Positions 7,571 through 15,269 of a DNA stretch of 64,000 nt are shown here, in pieces. Source of the DNA: Massilia sp. Root335 (GTDB taxonomy: Bacteria > Pseudomonadota > Gammaproteobacteria > Burkholderiales > Burkholderiaceae_D); contig NZ_LMCY01000008.1 in assembly GCF_001425685.1 (NCBI RefSeq), positions 101,738 through 165,737 on the forward strand, read 5' to 3'. The notes below the pieces were generated by a model. The model saw nothing but the letters and a program-made list of their open reading frames with translations, did no database searches and was not told the origin of the DNA. The position numbers and the translations under genes were made by a program. Within the stretch, counting starts at the first letter, position 1. Each line of letters starts with the position of its first letter.

Positions 7571-9067
7571 TCATGTCGACGCGGGCAGGTCGACGACCGC
7601 GGTCGTCGCGACGGCCGTTCCGGCGGCATCCGTCACCGTGACGGTCGTCAGCGCCAGGGATGTCTGCGTCGCCGGCGGGGTTGCGCCGGCGGGCCCGAGC
7701 CGGCCGTGTTCGGCGCACCAGCGCGCCAGCGCATCCGCTTCCGCCTGCAGCACCCGTTCGACGTCGTAGTACTCGGCGAGGTTCATCGTGCCGCAGCAGG
7801 CGCGCCGGTCCTGGCGGGCGCCGGGCGCGTCCGTCACGGCGAACACTTCGCGCTGGGCGAAGCGGTCGCGGATGGCGTTGATGACCGGCTGCGGCTTGCC
7901 GTCGTCGTTTGCGATGCGCAGCATCTCGTTGGCCACGTCGGCATACGTGGCGGCCGCGTCCGGCGCGGCGATCAGCGCGCGCAGCACGAGCCCGCGCAGC
8001 CAGCCGGCGACCCGGTGCAGGACGCTGGCGCAATCTTCCAGCGCGGGATTGCGCTCGAAGGCGAACACGTCGGCCAGGATGTCGTAGACGGCCCCCGTGA
8101 ACACTTGCGAGATCGCGTGCACCTCGGTGCCGGCCTGCGACAGGGTCAGGTCGTTGTCGGCATTGCGCAGGCCGGTCGTGCTGCCCAGGGCCAGGCCGAA
8201 CTGCTCGGCGATGTCGGCCAGGAAGGTTTTATCGTGCAGGTGCGCCTTGGTCTGGGCGACGACGGCGTCGCATTGGTCGAGCTGCGACAGCGCCAGGAAG
8301 ATCGCCGTCAGGTCGCCGAACGACTCATGCAGGCCGCCCGTCTGCGGCGGATTGTCGGCCAGCAGCCATTGCGGCTTGAGGCCGTCCAGCACGGCGTGCC
8401 CGGTCTCGTGCGAGACGATGTCGAACGAGCGGCACGTGTAGACGCGCGCCGTGTCTCCGCCGGGGACGAAGTCGCCGAATTTCAGGCAGGCCTGCGCGCG
8501 GCTGTAATAGGCGTTCATCACGTTCGGCAGGCCGTACGGCCAGACCTGCAGCGGCGACGTGTCCGTGCTGCTGTTCCACTGCCAGGGCAGGGGCATCGCG
8601 CTGCCCGCCGTCGACAGCGCGCGCTGGTACATCGTCAAGGTCTGGCGCACGACGGCGAACGTGTGGACGGCGTCGAACTGCGGGGTGTCCGGCATCGTCA
8701 CGAAGTCGCCGAAGGCATTCGGTTCGACGGGCGGGATGGCGGTATCGCCCGACGCCAGCACGATGCGCGCGTCGCGCGGGCCGGCCAGCACGACGCCGGG
8801 CAGGAACACCTTGCGCGTGCCGATCTCGTCGACCGACGGGTCCTGCTTCCACATCAGCACGCGCGCGCCGGACGCGTAGGGCAGGGGGACGTCGGCCGGC
8901 TGGCCGGCTTCGGGCGCCGAGGGGCTGCCGGGGCCGGCCTGCGGGCGCGGCTTGCCCGGCTGGTCGAGCAGCTGCGCGGCCTTGCGGTGCTGGCGGTAGG
9001 CGCTGCTCGGCGTCGGCACGAACCCGACGGGCAACCGCGGGCGGCGGGTGGGGGCGGATGAGTCCAT
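7571..9067 (-). CDS. M4-like (gluzincin) zinc metallopeptidase without signal peptide
   Basis: The 498-residue protein has zinc-protease motif HETGH (residues 220-224) and a second motif GGLHESFGD giving Glu248 and Asp252, as in thermolysin-type GGxxEAxxD. A later 'AGTEVHAISQ' places His317 where thermolysin has its transition-state His231. The first 60 residues are Pro/Ala/Gln-rich with no hydrophobic signal peptide, unusual for a family that is mostly secreted with a pro-region. Start at 9067 is supported by GGAGGA 8 nt upstream. The C-terminal 25 residues are Ala/Thr-rich beta-like. Substrate unknown. Confidence 0.85.
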   Translation of the reverse strand: MDSSAPTRRPRLPVGFVPTPSSAYRQHRKAAQLLDQPGKPRPQAGPGSPSAPEAGQPADVPLPYASGARVLMWKQDPSVDEIGTRKVFLPGVVLAGPRDARIVLASGDTAIPPVEPNAFGDFVTMPDTPQFDAVHTFAVVRQTLTMYQRALSTAGSAMPLPWQWNSSTDTSPLQVWPYGLPNVMNAYYSRAQACLKFGDFVPGGDTARVYTCRSFDIVSHETGHAVLDGLKPQWLLADNPPQTGGLHESFGDLTAIFLALSQLDQCDAVVAQTKAHLHDKTFLADIAEQFGLALGSTTGLRNADNDLTLSQAGTEVHAISQVFTGAVYDILADVFAFERNPALEDCASVLHRVAGWLRGLVLRALIAAPDAAATYADVANEMLRIANDDGKPQPVINAIRDRFAQREVFAVTDAPGARQDRRACCGTMNLAEYYDVERVLQAEADALARWCAEHGRLGPAGATPPATQTSLALTTVTVTDAAGTAVATTAVVDLPAST

Positions 9068-9226
9068 GATCGCTTCCTCCTTGATGCATACGAGGCATGG
9101 TCGCCCCTTACCCGATAGCGACATTGAGGCTCATCAATTGATTATTCTCCAGGCAAGCGCTGGCCTTTGCGCCCATCAACTGGCATGATGGCGGGCTTGT
9201 TTGATTTGAATCAGTAAGGAAATCGC

Positions 9227-9505
9227 ATGCCGGACATCAGCATCACCCAGCCGCACAGCCTGAGTCAGACCGACGCGCGCGCCGCCGCGCAGAAGGTGGC
9301 GGACAAGCTGGCCCGTGAATATGGATTGAGTTGCCAATGGGAGGGCGACGTACTGCGTTTCGCGCGCAGCGGCGTCGAAGGGGCGCTCACCCTGGGCGAG
9401 CGCCAGGCCGCGTTGCGCATCAAGCTGGGCTTCCTGATGAGTGCCTTCGCGTCCACCATCGAACAGAAGGTGGGGGAAAGCATGCGCAAGACGTTCAACG
9501 CCTGA
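9227..9505 (+). CDS. Polyhydroxyalkanoic acid system family protein (PHA granule region)
   Basis: A 92-residue protein matching the small PHA_gran_rgn family: N-terminal 'SQTDARAAAQKVADKLAREYG', a central beta hairpin 'CQWEGDVLRFARSGVEGALTL', and a C-terminal amphipathic helix. Such proteins accompany PHA genes in many proteobacteria; their biochemical role is not settled. The window also has phaZ 3.8 kb away. Its stop codon directly abuts the stop codon of the convergent acyl-CoA-binding protein gene, with no spacer. Confidence 0.85.
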   Translation: MPDISITQPHSLSQTDARAAAQKVADKLAREYGLSCQWEGDVLRFARSGVEGALTLGERQAALRIKLGFLMSAFASTIEQKVGESMRKTFNA

Positions 9506-9763
9506 TTACTGGTCCTTCAGTTCGTCGATCAGGTCGACGTACTGCTGCATCGCCTCGTCCTGCGCCGTGCCTTTCAGCGCGGCCCAGGCGTCGTACTTGG
9601 CGCGGCCGACCATGTCGGTGAAGCCGGGACGCTCGCCGCCGACGTCGCCGCTCGACGCCTGCTTGAACAGCGCGTAGATCTTCAGCAGGGTCATATTGTC
9701 CGGACGCTCCGGCAGGTTCTTCGAATCGAGCTGGGCCTGGGCGAACTGTTCTTGCAAACTCAT
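9506..9763 (-). CDS. Acyl-CoA-binding protein
   Basis: An 85-residue four-helix protein that binds medium- and long-chain acyl-CoA esters in the cytoplasm. Family signatures are 'LKIYALFKQASSGDV', 'RPGFTDMVGRAKYDAW' and 'AALKGTAQDEAMQQYVDLIDEL'. The conserved Lys and Tyr that contact the CoA moiety are present. A strong AAAGGAG precedes the ATG. Its position next to a PHA-granule gene suggests a link to acyl-CoA flux, but this is inferred only from neighbourhood. Confidence 0.92.
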   Translation of the reverse strand: MSLQEQFAQAQLDSKNLPERPDNMTLLKIYALFKQASSGDVGGERPGFTDMVGRAKYDAWAALKGTAQDEAMQQYVDLIDELKDQ

Positions 9764-9857
9764 GGTAACTCCTTTGACGATGTGCGGGCATCTTAGCGCA
9801 TCGTGTCGGGATCACACCCCGTTCGGCGGGTTTTTAGAAGAATTGCTCGGTCTGCTT

Positions 9858-9990
9858 CGTGGGCTCGGGGAGCCCACCCTACAGCTCCGTGGGCTCGGGG
9901 AGCCCACCCTGCAGCTGCCTGATGGGCTCGGGTGCCCGCCCTACGTCGACGCGACCGTAGGGTGGGCACCCTGTGCCCACCAGGCGCAGA
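9858..9990. repeat. Dispersed hairpin repeat, locus 1
   Basis: Two close copies of GTGGGCTCGGGGAGCCCACC, a weaker one (GGGCTCGGGTGCCCGCC), and one GTAGGGTGGGCACCCTGTGCCCACC. Each core can fold back on itself. It lies upstream of the acyl-CoA-binding protein gene and against the 3' end of the FKBP gene. Confidence 0.85.
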
Positions 9991-9996
9991 CGTAAA

Positions 9997-10353
9997 TCAA
10001 ACGTCCAGCAGCTCGACGTCGAAGATCAAGGTGGCATTCGGCGGAATCACGCCGCCCGCGCCGCGTGCGCCGTAGCCGAGGCTCGCCGGGATGATCAGGC
10101 GGCGCGCGCCGCCGACCTTCATGCCCTGCACGCCTTCGTCCCAGCCGCGGATCACGTGGCCGGCGCCCAGCGGGAACTGGAACGGGTCGTTGCGGTCTTT
10201 GCTGGAGTCGAACTTGACGCCGGTGCTGCCGTCGTCGTTCTGCAGCCAGCCGGTGTAGTGCACGGTCACGTGGTTGCCGGCCTTCGCCTCGGCGCCGCTG
10301 CCGACGACGGTGTCTTCATATTGCAAGCCGGAATTCGTGGTGGTGATGGACAT
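9997..10353 (-). CDS. FKBP-type peptidyl-prolyl cis-trans isomerase
   Basis: A 118-residue single-domain FKBP that speeds proline isomerisation during protein folding. Motifs run in the normal order: 'GLQYEDTVVGSG', 'VTVHYTGWL', 'FDSSKDRNDPFQFPLG', 'VIRGWDEGVQGMKVG', 'RRLIIPASLGYG' and 'IPPNATLIFDVELLDV'. The aromatic and acidic pocket residues of active FKBPs are present. No signal peptide, so probably cytoplasmic. The start at 10353 follows an AAGGGA; the longer open frame upstream adds 18 unrelated residues. Confidence 0.94.
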   Translation of the reverse strand: MSITTTNSGLQYEDTVVGSGAEAKAGNHVTVHYTGWLQNDDGSTGVKFDSSKDRNDPFQFPLGAGHVIRGWDEGVQGMKVGGARRLIIPASLGYGARGAGGVIPPNATLIFDVELLDV

Positions 10354-10537
10354 GGTTTTCCCTTGTTGTTCAGAGTGAAAGGCCGATTGTAGTGCATGGC
10401 CTGTCAAAGTGCCATTGACGTCCTGGCCACTGTGTTGCGGCGGCGCGCCGCCCGCGTGCGATTGCGGTGCCCGGCGCTACGGGGTGTTCAAGTTTCCCCT
10501 TAGAATAAAGCTTTTCCTCCTGGGCTCGTGCCGTTCC

Positions 10538-11509
10538 ATGCTGCGTCGCTTCCACCAGTCTCTCATTTTCGGTTTCTCATTGTTTTCGGCCATCCAGGCC
10601 GCCGATGCGAATGTCGTGGTCGTGCTCAATTCGCGCGATGCCACCGTCCAGCTGCTCGACCAGGCGACGGGCGCCGACAACGGCACGTTCGCTGTCGGCA
10701 AGGAGCCGCATCACCTGATGGCCACGCCGGACAACAAGTCGCTGATCGTCGCCAGTTCCGCCGGCAACGAGCTGGTCTTCCTCGACCCCGTCACCGGGAA
10801 GGTGCAGCGCCGCCTGCCGGGCGTGCTCGATCCGTACCAGATCGGCTTCTCCCCGGACCAGAAGTGGTTTGTGTCGGCGGCGCTGCGCATGGACCACGTC
10901 GACATCTACCGCTACGACGGCGCCAGCCTCACGCTCAGCAAACGGCTGCCGCTCGCGCGCATGCCCAGCCACATCGCGTTCGATGCGAACAGCACGACGG
11001 CGTTCGTCACGCAGCAGGGCAGCGACCAGGTCAGCGCGATCGACCTCAGGACGCAGGCCGTCAAATGGACGCTCCCGGTCGGCAAGCTCCCGGCCGGCAT
11101 CACGATGACGCCGGACGACAAGTACCTGCTCGTCGGGATCATGGGCAGCGACTACGTCGAGGTGATCGACTGGCGCGCGCAAAAGACCGTCAAGCGCATC
11201 AAGACTGGTAACGGCGCCCACAACTTCCGCGCCGCGGGCGACCGCCGCCACGTGTTCGTGTCGAACCGCGTGCAGAATTCGATCAACATCATCGACCAGG
11301 TCACGCTGGAAAACGTCGGCATGATCCCGGTGCCGGGCGGTCCGGACTGCATGGAACTCACGGCCGACGGCAAGACGCTGTGGGTGACCCTCCGCTGGAT
11401 CAAGAAGGTCGCGGTGATCGACGTGGCGAGCCGCAAGGTGATCAAGCTGATCCCGGTCGGCCGTTCGCCGCACGGCGTGTTCTTCGCCAACGCGGCGCCG
11501 CGGCTGTGA
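10538..11509 (+). CDS. YncE-like beta-propeller protein, exported
   Basis: The product of 323 residues starts with a signal peptide ('FHQSLIFGFSLFSAIQAAD') and continues as repeated 40-residue blades of the YVTN/YncE type, for example 'LLDQATGADNGTFAVGKEPHHL', 'VQRRLPGVLDPYQIGFSPDQ' and 'KVIKLIPVGRSPHGVFF'. Such propellers are periplasmic or surface binding scaffolds; the ligand is unknown. The ATG at 10538 begins the signal peptide, and the frame upstream has no such features. Its TGA overlaps the ATG of the next gene (TGATG), so the two are translationally coupled. Confidence 0.8.
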   Translation: MLRRFHQSLIFGFSLFSAIQAADANVVVVLNSRDATVQLLDQATGADNGTFAVGKEPHHLMATPDNKSLIVASSAGNELVFLDPVTGKVQRRLPGVLDPYQIGFSPDQKWFVSAALRMDHVDIYRYDGASLTLSKRLPLARMPSHIAFDANSTTAFVTQQGSDQVSAIDLRTQAVKWTLPVGKLPAGITMTPDDKYLLVGIMGSDYVEVIDWRAQKTVKRIKTGNGAHNFRAAGDRRHVFVSNRVQNSINIIDQVTLENVGMIPVPGGPDCMELTADGKTLWVTLRWIKKVAVIDVASRKVIKLIPVGRSPHGVFFANAAPRL

Positions 11510-12300
11510 TGGCGCGGTCCCCGTACGCCGCGGCCGTGGCGCTGCTGGCGGCCACCTCGATCGCCCAGGCGGCGGCACAGCCCGACGAGGCGCCCGCGTG
11601 CAAGGGCACGATCTACCTGACGTTCGACACGGGCAGCCAGTCGCAGGCCGACCTGATCGCCGACACGCTGCGCCGCCACCGCATCAAGGCCACGTTCTTC
11701 CTCGCCAACGAAAAGACGGTGCGTGGCGACTGGTCGCTCGATCCGTCCTGGGCCGGCTTCTGGAAGGCGCGCGTGGCGGAAGGCCACGCGTTCGGCAGCC
11801 ACACGTTCGACCACGTCTACTTCCAGCGCGACGCGGCCGGCGGGCGCATCGTCGTCAAGCCGCAGTTCGGCGCCCACGCCGGCCAACGGGAAACGTGGAC
11901 GCAGCAGCAGTACTGCGATGAACTGCGCCGCGTCGACACGCGCTTCGCGCAGCTCACCGGCCGCCACCTCGACCCGATCTTCCGCACGCCGGGCGGCCAC
12001 AGCTCGCCCAACATCCTGGCGGCCGCCAAGGCATGCGGCTACCGGCACGTGGGCTGGGCGCCGGCCGGTTTCTCGGGCGACGAGACGTCCAGCGACAAAT
12101 TCCCGAACGACGTGCTCCTCAGGCGCGCGCTGGACAACCTGAAGGACGGCGACATCTTCATGGCGCACATGGGCATCTGGTCGCGCAAGGACCCGTGGAT
12201 GCCCGCGAACCTCGAGCCGCTCATCTCCGGGCTCGAGCGCAAAGGCTTCTGTTTCGCTACACTGAGGGAGCATCCGGACTACCGCCGCATGCAGCCTTGA
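11509..12300 (+). CDS. NodB-type polysaccharide deacetylase, exported
   Basis: A 263-residue protein with a signal peptide followed by a NodB domain. Motif 1 reads 'LTFDTGSQS': Asp40 (catalytic base) is present but the next, normally metal-binding, Asp is Thr41. Motif 2 is 'GSHTFDH' (His98, His102) and motif 3 is 'RTPGGHSSP' (Arg159). The family removes acetyl groups from peptidoglycan or other N-acetylglucosamine polymers. The changed motif 1 leaves metal use and activity uncertain; some family branches tolerate this change. Coupled to the propeller gene upstream. Confidence 0.82.
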   Translation: MARSPYAAAVALLAATSIAQAAAQPDEAPACKGTIYLTFDTGSQSQADLIADTLRRHRIKATFFLANEKTVRGDWSLDPSWAGFWKARVAEGHAFGSHTFDHVYFQRDAAGGRIVVKPQFGAHAGQRETWTQQQYCDELRRVDTRFAQLTGRHLDPIFRTPGGHSSPNILAAAKACGYRHVGWAPAGFSGDETSSDKFPNDVLLRRALDNLKDGDIFMAHMGIWSRKDPWMPANLEPLISGLERKGFCFATLREHPDYRRMQP

Positions 12301-12335
12301 TTGGCGTTGATCCCGACCGACACACTGAAAGACAC

Positions 12336-13331
12336 ATGATCCAGCACTTCCTCGATTGGTTCGCCTTCCTGCAGGGATGGCTGTTCGAGCACATGGTCGA
12401 ACCGGCGATGTTCGCCATGGGCCTCGGCGAATACCTCGAAGACGCCTTCGAGGGCGTCGAGTGGTTCCTCGCCGGCGCCTGCGAAGTGGCGGCCCTGTAT
12501 CTCGTGCTGCGTCCGCTGGAAGCCGTCATCCCCGTGCAGGAGATGACGGACCGCGCCGCGCGCTGGAACGATTTCATCTACACGCTGATCCACCGCCTCG
12601 GCCTGTTCGGCATGGCCGTGTTCTTCACGCTCGACCCCGTGCTGGACCACGTCGCCGGCCTGCTGCGCTTGGAAGGCGTCCACCCGTTCAACCTGGAAGG
12701 GCTCATGACGGGCTTCCACCCGCTCGCCAGCTTCCTGCTGTACCTCGTCGTGCTGGACTTCTTCGATTACTGGTTCCACCGCGGCCAGCACCGGTTCCGC
12801 TGGTGGTGGGCGCTGCACAGCCTGCACCACAGCCAGCTGAACATGAACCTCTGGAGCGACGACCGCAACCACCTGCTGGACGACCTGCTGCGCGACGTCT
12901 ACATGGCCGTCCTCGCGCTCGCGATCGGCGTGGCGCCGAGCCAGTACGTGCTGCTGGTATCGGTCTCGCGCGGCCTGCAAAGCCTGCAGCACGCGAACGT
13001 GCGCATCCACTTCGGCCGTCTCGGCGAGCGCCTGCTCGTGTCGCCGCGCTTCCACCGCACGCATCACGCCGTCGGCGTCGGCCACGAATCGCCAGGGCAT
13101 GAGCTGGGCGGCTGCAATTTCGGCGTGCTGCTGCCCGTGTGGGACCTGGTCTTCGGCACCGCCAACTTCGCCGCCGGCTGGCACGGCACCGGCGTGCGCG
13201 ACCAGTTCGCGCGCACGAATCCGGACGGCTCCAGCCGGCCCGCGCGCGACTACGGGCGCGGTTTCTGGCGCCAGCAGTGGCTCGGTCTCGTGCGCTTGAT
13301 GGAAGCCGGCAGCCGGCGCAACGCGGCATGA
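12336..13331 (+). CDS. Sterol desaturase/fatty acid hydroxylase family membrane protein
   Basis: Di-iron integral membrane hydroxylase-type protein of 331 residues. The eight-histidine set is visible as H148RGQH, H161SLHH and H240RTHH. Several hydrophobic helices surround it ('EVAALYLVLRPL', 'LGLFGMAVFFTLD', 'LASFLLYLVVLDFF', 'MAVLALAIGVAPSQYVLLV'). Family members oxidise lipids such as fatty acids, sterols or hopanoid-like compounds; the substrate here is unknown. It begins 35 bp after the deacetylase gene with a weak GAAAG site, and its stop overlaps the next gene's start (ATGA). Confidence 0.85.
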   Translation: MIQHFLDWFAFLQGWLFEHMVEPAMFAMGLGEYLEDAFEGVEWFLAGACEVAALYLVLRPLEAVIPVQEMTDRAARWNDFIYTLIHRLGLFGMAVFFTLDPVLDHVAGLLRLEGVHPFNLEGLMTGFHPLASFLLYLVVLDFFDYWFHRGQHRFRWWWALHSLHHSQLNMNLWSDDRNHLLDDLLRDVYMAVLALAIGVAPSQYVLLVSVSRGLQSLQHANVRIHFGRLGERLLVSPRFHRTHHAVGVGHESPGHELGGCNFGVLLPVWDLVFGTANFAAGWHGTGVRDQFARTNPDGSSRPARDYGRGFWRQQWLGLVRLMEAGSRRNAA

Positions 13332-14152
13332 TGCGCCCCGTCGCCATCGCCTACGGCCGCGCGCTGCGCTCCCAGTTTTCGGGACGCATGCTGCTCCTGT
13401 CCATCGTGCCGCTGCTGCTGTCGCTGGCCTTGTGGGGCGGCCTGCTGTACGCCGGCATGCAGCCGTTGCTGGACTGGCTGCACGCGCTGTTCGCCGACTA
13501 CGGCCTGTTCGAGACGAGCAACGGCATCCTCGCCACGCTGGGCCTCGGCTTCTTGAAGACGCTCGTGATCCCGCTCGTGGCGATGCTCGTGCTGCTGCCG
13601 CTGATGATCATCACGTCGCTGCTGTTCATCGGCGTGGGCGCGATGCCGGCCATTGCGCGCCACGTCAGCCGCGTGCAGTTTCCGGCGCTCGAACGCAGGG
13701 AAGGCGGCAGCTTCCTGGGCAGCCTCGGCGTGAACCTGTCGGGCATCGTCGTATTCGCGCTGCTGTGGCTCGTCACCCTGCCGCTGTACGCGCTGGCGCC
13801 CGTCGCCCTCATCGTGCAGGCGGTGCTGTGGGGCTGGCTCACGGCGCGCGTGATGAGCTACGACGCGCTCGCCATCCACGCGAGCCTCGAGGAGCGCCGC
13901 ACGATCGTGCACGCGCAGCGCCGGTCGCTGCTGCTGATCGGCACCGTGTCCGGCCTGCTCGGCGCGCTGCCGGGCGTCGCGTGGGTGGGCGGCGCGCTGT
14001 TCTCGGTGGTGCTGTTCCCCGTGCTGGCCGTGCTGTCGATCTGGCTCTACCTCATCATCTTCATCTTCACGGGCCTGTGGTTCCAGTACTTTTGCCTGCA
14101 GGCGCTGGCCGACCTGCGCGCCGGACAGGTCCTGAAAGACATCGTGCCCTGA
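13328..14152 (+). CDS. EI24-domain integral membrane protein
   Basis: A 274-residue multi-pass membrane protein resembling the EI24/CysZ-like family: 'LLSIVPLLLSLALWGGLLY', 'LKTLVIPLVAMLVLLPLMII', 'SGIVVFALLWLVTLPLYALA' and 'LPVLAVLSIWLYLIIFIFTGL' regions are membrane helices. The segment 'QAVLWGWLTARVMSYDALAIHAS' is a conserved family loop. In E. coli CysZ is a sulfate permease, but most beta-proteobacterial members are uncharacterised and no cysteine-pathway genes are nearby. The ATG overlaps the stop of the hydroxylase gene, so the genes are coupled. Confidence 0.78.
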   Translation: MMRPVAIAYGRALRSQFSGRMLLLSIVPLLLSLALWGGLLYAGMQPLLDWLHALFADYGLFETSNGILATLGLGFLKTLVIPLVAMLVLLPLMIITSLLFIGVGAMPAIARHVSRVQFPALERREGGSFLGSLGVNLSGIVVFALLWLVTLPLYALAPVALIVQAVLWGWLTARVMSYDALAIHASLEERRTIVHAQRRSLLLIGTVSGLLGALPGVAWVGGALFSVVLFPVLAVLSIWLYLIIFIFTGLWFQYFCLQALADLRAGQVLKDIVP

Positions 14153-14238
14153 CCGTCGGTGCACGCAGCCGAAGCTCGGCCAATGCGCGCGGCAGGCTGC
14201 GGCGCACTGTGGCACACTGGAACCGGAAGGAGGTACGC

Positions 14239-15039
14239 ATGGCATTCGGCCTCATCATCATCGGCGACGAAATCCTGTCCGGGAAGCGGCGCGACCAGCA
14301 CCTGCCCAAGGTCATCGAGTTGCTGGGCGAGCGCGGCCTGCGCCTGTCCTGGGCCGAGGTCGTGGGCGACGAACCCGCGCGCATCACGGCGCTGTTGACG
14401 CGCACGTTCGCCGGACCCGACGTCGTGTTTTCCTGCGGCGGCATCGGCGCCACGCCGGACGACCACACGCGCCAGTGCGCCGCCGCGGCGCTCGGCGTGC
14501 CGCTCGAACTGCATCCGGAAGGGCGTACGCTGGTCGAGGAGCGCATCCGCGAGACCGCGGGTGCCGACGCCGACCTGCGCGCCCCCGAGAACCTGCAGCG
14601 CCTCAAGATGGCCGAATTCCCCGCGGGCGCACGCCTGATCCCGAATCCCTACAACCGCATCCCCGGCTTCACGGTGGCGCAGCACCACTTCGTGCCCGGC
14701 TTTCCCGTGATGGCGTGGCCGATGATCGCGTGGGTGCTCGATACCCTGTATGCCGACCGCTTCCACCGCGAGCCCCGGCGCGAACGGGCGTTGCTGGTGT
14801 ACGAACAGGCCGAAGCGGCGCTCACGCCGCTGATGGAATCGCTGGAGGCGCGCTACCCCGGCGTGCGCGTGTTCAGCCTGCCCAGCGTGGGCGATGCGCA
14901 CACGCGGCGCCATATCGAATTGGGCGTGAAAGGCGAGCCGGAACAGGTCGATGCGGCGTGGGCCGACATGTGCGCCGCGCTCGAACGTATGGAAGTGGAA
15001 ACACAGCCGTTGCCGCCCGTGGACAGCCGGGCAAACTGA
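14239..15039 (+). CDS. CinA-like molybdopterin-binding-domain protein
   Basis: A 266-residue protein made of a MoaB/Mog-type domain: 'IIIGDEILSGKRRDQHLP', 'VVGDEPARI' and the phosphate loop 'SCGGIGATPDDHTRQ'. It corresponds to the N-terminal half of CinA and lacks the C-terminal NMN-deamidase domain. In CinA-like proteins this fold is linked to ADP-ribose or nucleotide hydrolysis, but the substrate is not established for the stand-alone form. A strong AAGGAGG precedes the ATG. It follows the envelope gene set by 86 bp and may be part of the same transcript. Confidence 0.82.
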   Translation: MAFGLIIIGDEILSGKRRDQHLPKVIELLGERGLRLSWAEVVGDEPARITALLTRTFAGPDVVFSCGGIGATPDDHTRQCAAAALGVPLELHPEGRTLVEERIRETAGADADLRAPENLQRLKMAEFPAGARLIPNPYNRIPGFTVAQHHFVPGFPVMAWPMIAWVLDTLYADRFHREPRRERALLVYEQAEAALTPLMESLEARYPGVRVFSLPSVGDAHTRRHIELGVKGEPEQVDAAWADMCAALERMEVETQPLPPVDSRAN

Positions 15040-15269
15040 GCCGTTGTTTTTTTGCGAAAATGGCAGGGCGACGTCAAAAAACTGCATGTGTGGTTCCTGC
15101 ATGTCACATTGATGTGGTGGAATGATGTTTGTGAGCAGGGACGATCCAGAGTGAGGTCGCCACCTGCTTTGTGAACTTTTACGACCTGGGATCACTCGAA
15201 CCGACCAGCAGCAGGATGGCGAGCAGGTTGACGGGATTTGCAGGCGTGTTTCAAACCGGTTGAGCCATC

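Noticed and set aside
14239-15039. Full CinA or MoaB
   Set aside because: The C-terminal NMN-deamidase part of CinA is absent, and no other molybdenum cofactor gene is near, so only the domain-level call is made.
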